A stretch of DNA of 42,315 bases, from NCBI RefSeq assembly GCF_008638365.1, contig NZ_ML703342.1, positions 24,342 through 66,656 on the forward strand, read 5' to 3'. Numbering within the stretch: the stretch's first letter is position 1; each line of letters starts with the position of its first letter. The position numbers and the translations under genes are program-made. The DNA is from Nocardiopsis quinghaiensis (GTDB taxonomy: Bacteria; Actinomycetota; Actinomycetes; Streptosporangiales; Streptosporangiaceae). The notes under the pieces were generated by a model. That model ran no database searches, had not been told where the DNA came from, and worked only from the letters and a program-made list of their open reading frames with translations. Shown one piece after another: positions 41,141 through 42,315 of the stretch.

Positions 41141-41542
41141 TCAACCGGTGTTGCCGACGCCGCCGTGAATGGTGTGGGCCTGCACCGCGGTCCCGGACAC
41201 GTCGCCGATGATGGTGTTGGACACCCCGCCCTCGGCGACCCGGCCGCCCCGTTGGCCGGCCAGGGTCCGGGCCAGCTCACGCAGGGCCGCTGCGGCGTGG
41301 GGGTCGGCCTCCACCAGCCGGCGCAGCTTGGTCCTCCACTCGCCGATGGCCTCCTCGGCCAGTTCCGGCCGCTGGAGCAGTTCGCCTCGGCTCAGTTCCA
41401 GCTCGGCGTCCACCGCCCTGTGGGCTTGGGAGGACAGGGCGGTGCACGCCTGCCGTACCCGGGCCCAGGACTGGTCGTCGCTGGTGGCCATGGCGTTGAC
41501 CAGAAGAGCGGTCGCCCGCTCCAGCAGTGCCGTGTCGGTCAT
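41141..41542 (-). CDS. Helical protein with C-terminal NxxxGxVSGTxxQAHTIxGGVG motif
   Basis: A 133-residue protein. Residues 1-100 are helical and charged (ALLERATALLVNAMA, DDQSWARVRQACTALSS, LRRLVEADPHAAAALRELART) with no signal or membrane segment. The last 25 residues, NTIIGDVSGTAV plus QAHTIHGGVGNTG, form a Gly-spaced, beta-prone tail. The same tail (17 of 25 identical) ends the ordered part of the divergent gene at 41809. Similar tails are found in Streptomyces proteins near NTPase or helix-turn-helix signalling genes, from memory. The function is unknown; the tail is probably a homotypic assembly or interaction motif. Confidence 0.7.
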   Translation of the reverse strand: MTDTALLERATALLVNAMATSDDQSWARVRQACTALSSQAHRAVDAELELSRGELLQRPELAEEAIGEWRTKLRRLVEADPHAAAALRELARTLAGQRGGRVAEGGVSNTIIGDVSGTAVQAHTIHGGVGNTG

Positions 41543-41808
41543 GGGGGTACCTGCCTCACACCGTGGGACCAGGGGACGCTCCCCCGCCGTGGGGAAGCCC
41601 GTACAGACAGGACACGTTAGCCAAGCCCGCGGTCGTCTACGCCTCCTTTCACCACGCCGCACACCTGTGACCGGAACCGGCCACCGGGAGCGTTCGGGGA
41701 GCTTGCCCGGCTCGCGGGCCCGGACCTGCTTCGGACGGCCGTCCTCGGGCGCCTGCGGTTCGGGCGAACCGCCTACCCGCGCCCCACCGGGCAGGGCACA
41801 ATGTCCGC

Positions 41809-42192
41809 ATGCGTTGGCTGTGGGTGTGGCTTCTGGTGTCGGTGACGGTCGTGCTCGGGGGCGCCTGGGTCCTGTTCCGGTTCCTCGTGGACCTGAACCA
41901 GCTCTCCCAGCTGTCCGGAGTCGGGTCGCTGGCCGCGGGCGTGGGAGCGTTGGCGACGGCCGTGTGGACGGCACGCCGAGCCTCCGCCGCGGACGACGGC
42001 GGGACCGCCTCCACGCCCACCCCGAGGAACAGTGGAACGACCAACACGGTGACCGGGAACGTGTCGGGCACCCTCATCCAGGCGCACACGATCGAGGGCG
42101 GGGTGGGCGACACCTCCCACGACCCGGTGGCCGACGGACACGAGGGCGCCCGGGATTCCGAGCGCGGGCGGAAACGACGCCACGACGGCTAG
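41809..42192 (+). CDS. Membrane protein carrying the same tail motif
   Basis: A 127-residue protein. Two hydrophobic segments (about residues 3-25 and 38-53) suggest a membrane hairpin. A Thr/Ser/Pro linker leads to NTVTGNVSGTLI plus QAHTIEGGVGDTS (79-103), the motif shared with the divergent gene, and then a basic tail ending RGRKRRHDG. CACAAT (41797-41802) lies six bases before the ATG, so the message is probably leaderless. It is likely a membrane partner for the soluble helical protein. Its stop codon is followed at once by a possible insertion-sequence end. Confidence 0.72.
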   Translation: MRWLWVWLLVSVTVVLGGAWVLFRFLVDLNQLSQLSGVGSLAAGVGALATAVWTARRASAADDGGTASTPTPRNSGTTNTVTGNVSGTLIQAHTIEGGVGDTSHDPVADGHEGARDSERGRKRRHDG

Positions 42193-42193
42193 A

Positions 42194-42315
42194 TGTACTG
42201 ACCACAGAGGTTGGTAACACCCACCCGGCTGACACACACAAAGAGGGCCTCCGGTATCGGTGTGGATTGCGACGTCTACACCAACCACCAGGAGGCCCTC
42301 GATGCCCCACACTAC
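42194..42315 (+). mobile_element. Possible left end of an insertion sequence (truncated by the window)
   Basis: Starting at 42194, TGTACTGACC and GGTTGGTAACA (to 42219) look like a transposon terminal repeat (TGT...ACA ends), placed two bases after a stop codon. GAGGGCCTCC (42243-42252) and GGAGGCCCTC (42291-42300) then form a perfect 10-bp inverted repeat that covers the ribosome-binding site of the next start codon. The other end lies outside the window, so this is an inference; an IS481-like element is one option. Confidence 0.35.
42302..42315 (+). CDS. Start of a gene cut by the window edge (possibly transposase)
   Basis: ATG at 42302 has GGAGG (42291-42295) six bases upstream. Only Met-Pro-His-Thr is visible. 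The context of a possible IS end and an SD-hiding hairpin suggests a transposase, but the sequence is too short to prove it. Confidence 0.4.

Overview
The window is very GC-rich (about 70 % or more by eye), uses GTG and TTG starts freely, and packs genes with 4-base start/stop overlaps. Gene content (DUF3040 protein, IdeR/DmdR-type iron boxes, PHO-box-like repeats, Spo0M, short YtrA-type GntR regulator, many likely leaderless genes) points to a filamentous actinobacterium. The protein style suggests Nocardiopsis or a close relative; that genus call is inference. No tRNA, rRNA or CRISPR array was seen.

Left part (1-11.6 kb): two small secreted paralogues, one with a Gly-His-His repeat; a secreted CAP-domain protein; a DUF3040 membrane protein; a molybdate operon on the minus strand (HTH-Mop regulator/binding protein, modA, modB, modC); a GHL10-type lipoprotein glycosidase; a probable menaquinone isochorismate synthase; a GNAT acetyltransferase; and a Tat-exported PhoX-type phosphatase with a PHO-box-like repeat upstream.

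Centre (12-28.2 kb): an iron-acquisition island. A FecCDE-type siderophore ABC importer (minus) and its binding lipoprotein (plus) diverge from an iron-box region. Next come an SbnH-like decarboxylase and then a seven-gene siderophore operon behind a promoter with an excellent iron box: GNAT, DesA-like lysine decarboxylase, DesB-like N-hydroxylase, MFS exporter, two DesD-like NIS synthetases and a glutamine-synthetase-family ligase. From the decarboxylase to the ligase every junction overlaps. The combination of two unrelated decarboxylases, two NIS synthetases and a gamma-glutamyl ligase does not match desferrioxamine, aerobactin, staphyloferrin B or rhizoferrin pathways as I know them, and is the best candidate here for an undescribed system.

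Right part (28.3-42.3 kb): a DUF952-DUF985 fusion, menaquinone genes (menD, menC, menB minus; menE plus), an RpoD-family sigma factor, small membrane proteins, a GntR and a TetR regulator, two Spo0M paralogues, and two divergent small genes that share a 25-residue C-terminal motif (one soluble, one membrane-anchored). The right edge appears to enter an insertion sequence. Most other long reading frames in this DNA are antisense or frame-shifted shadows and are omitted.
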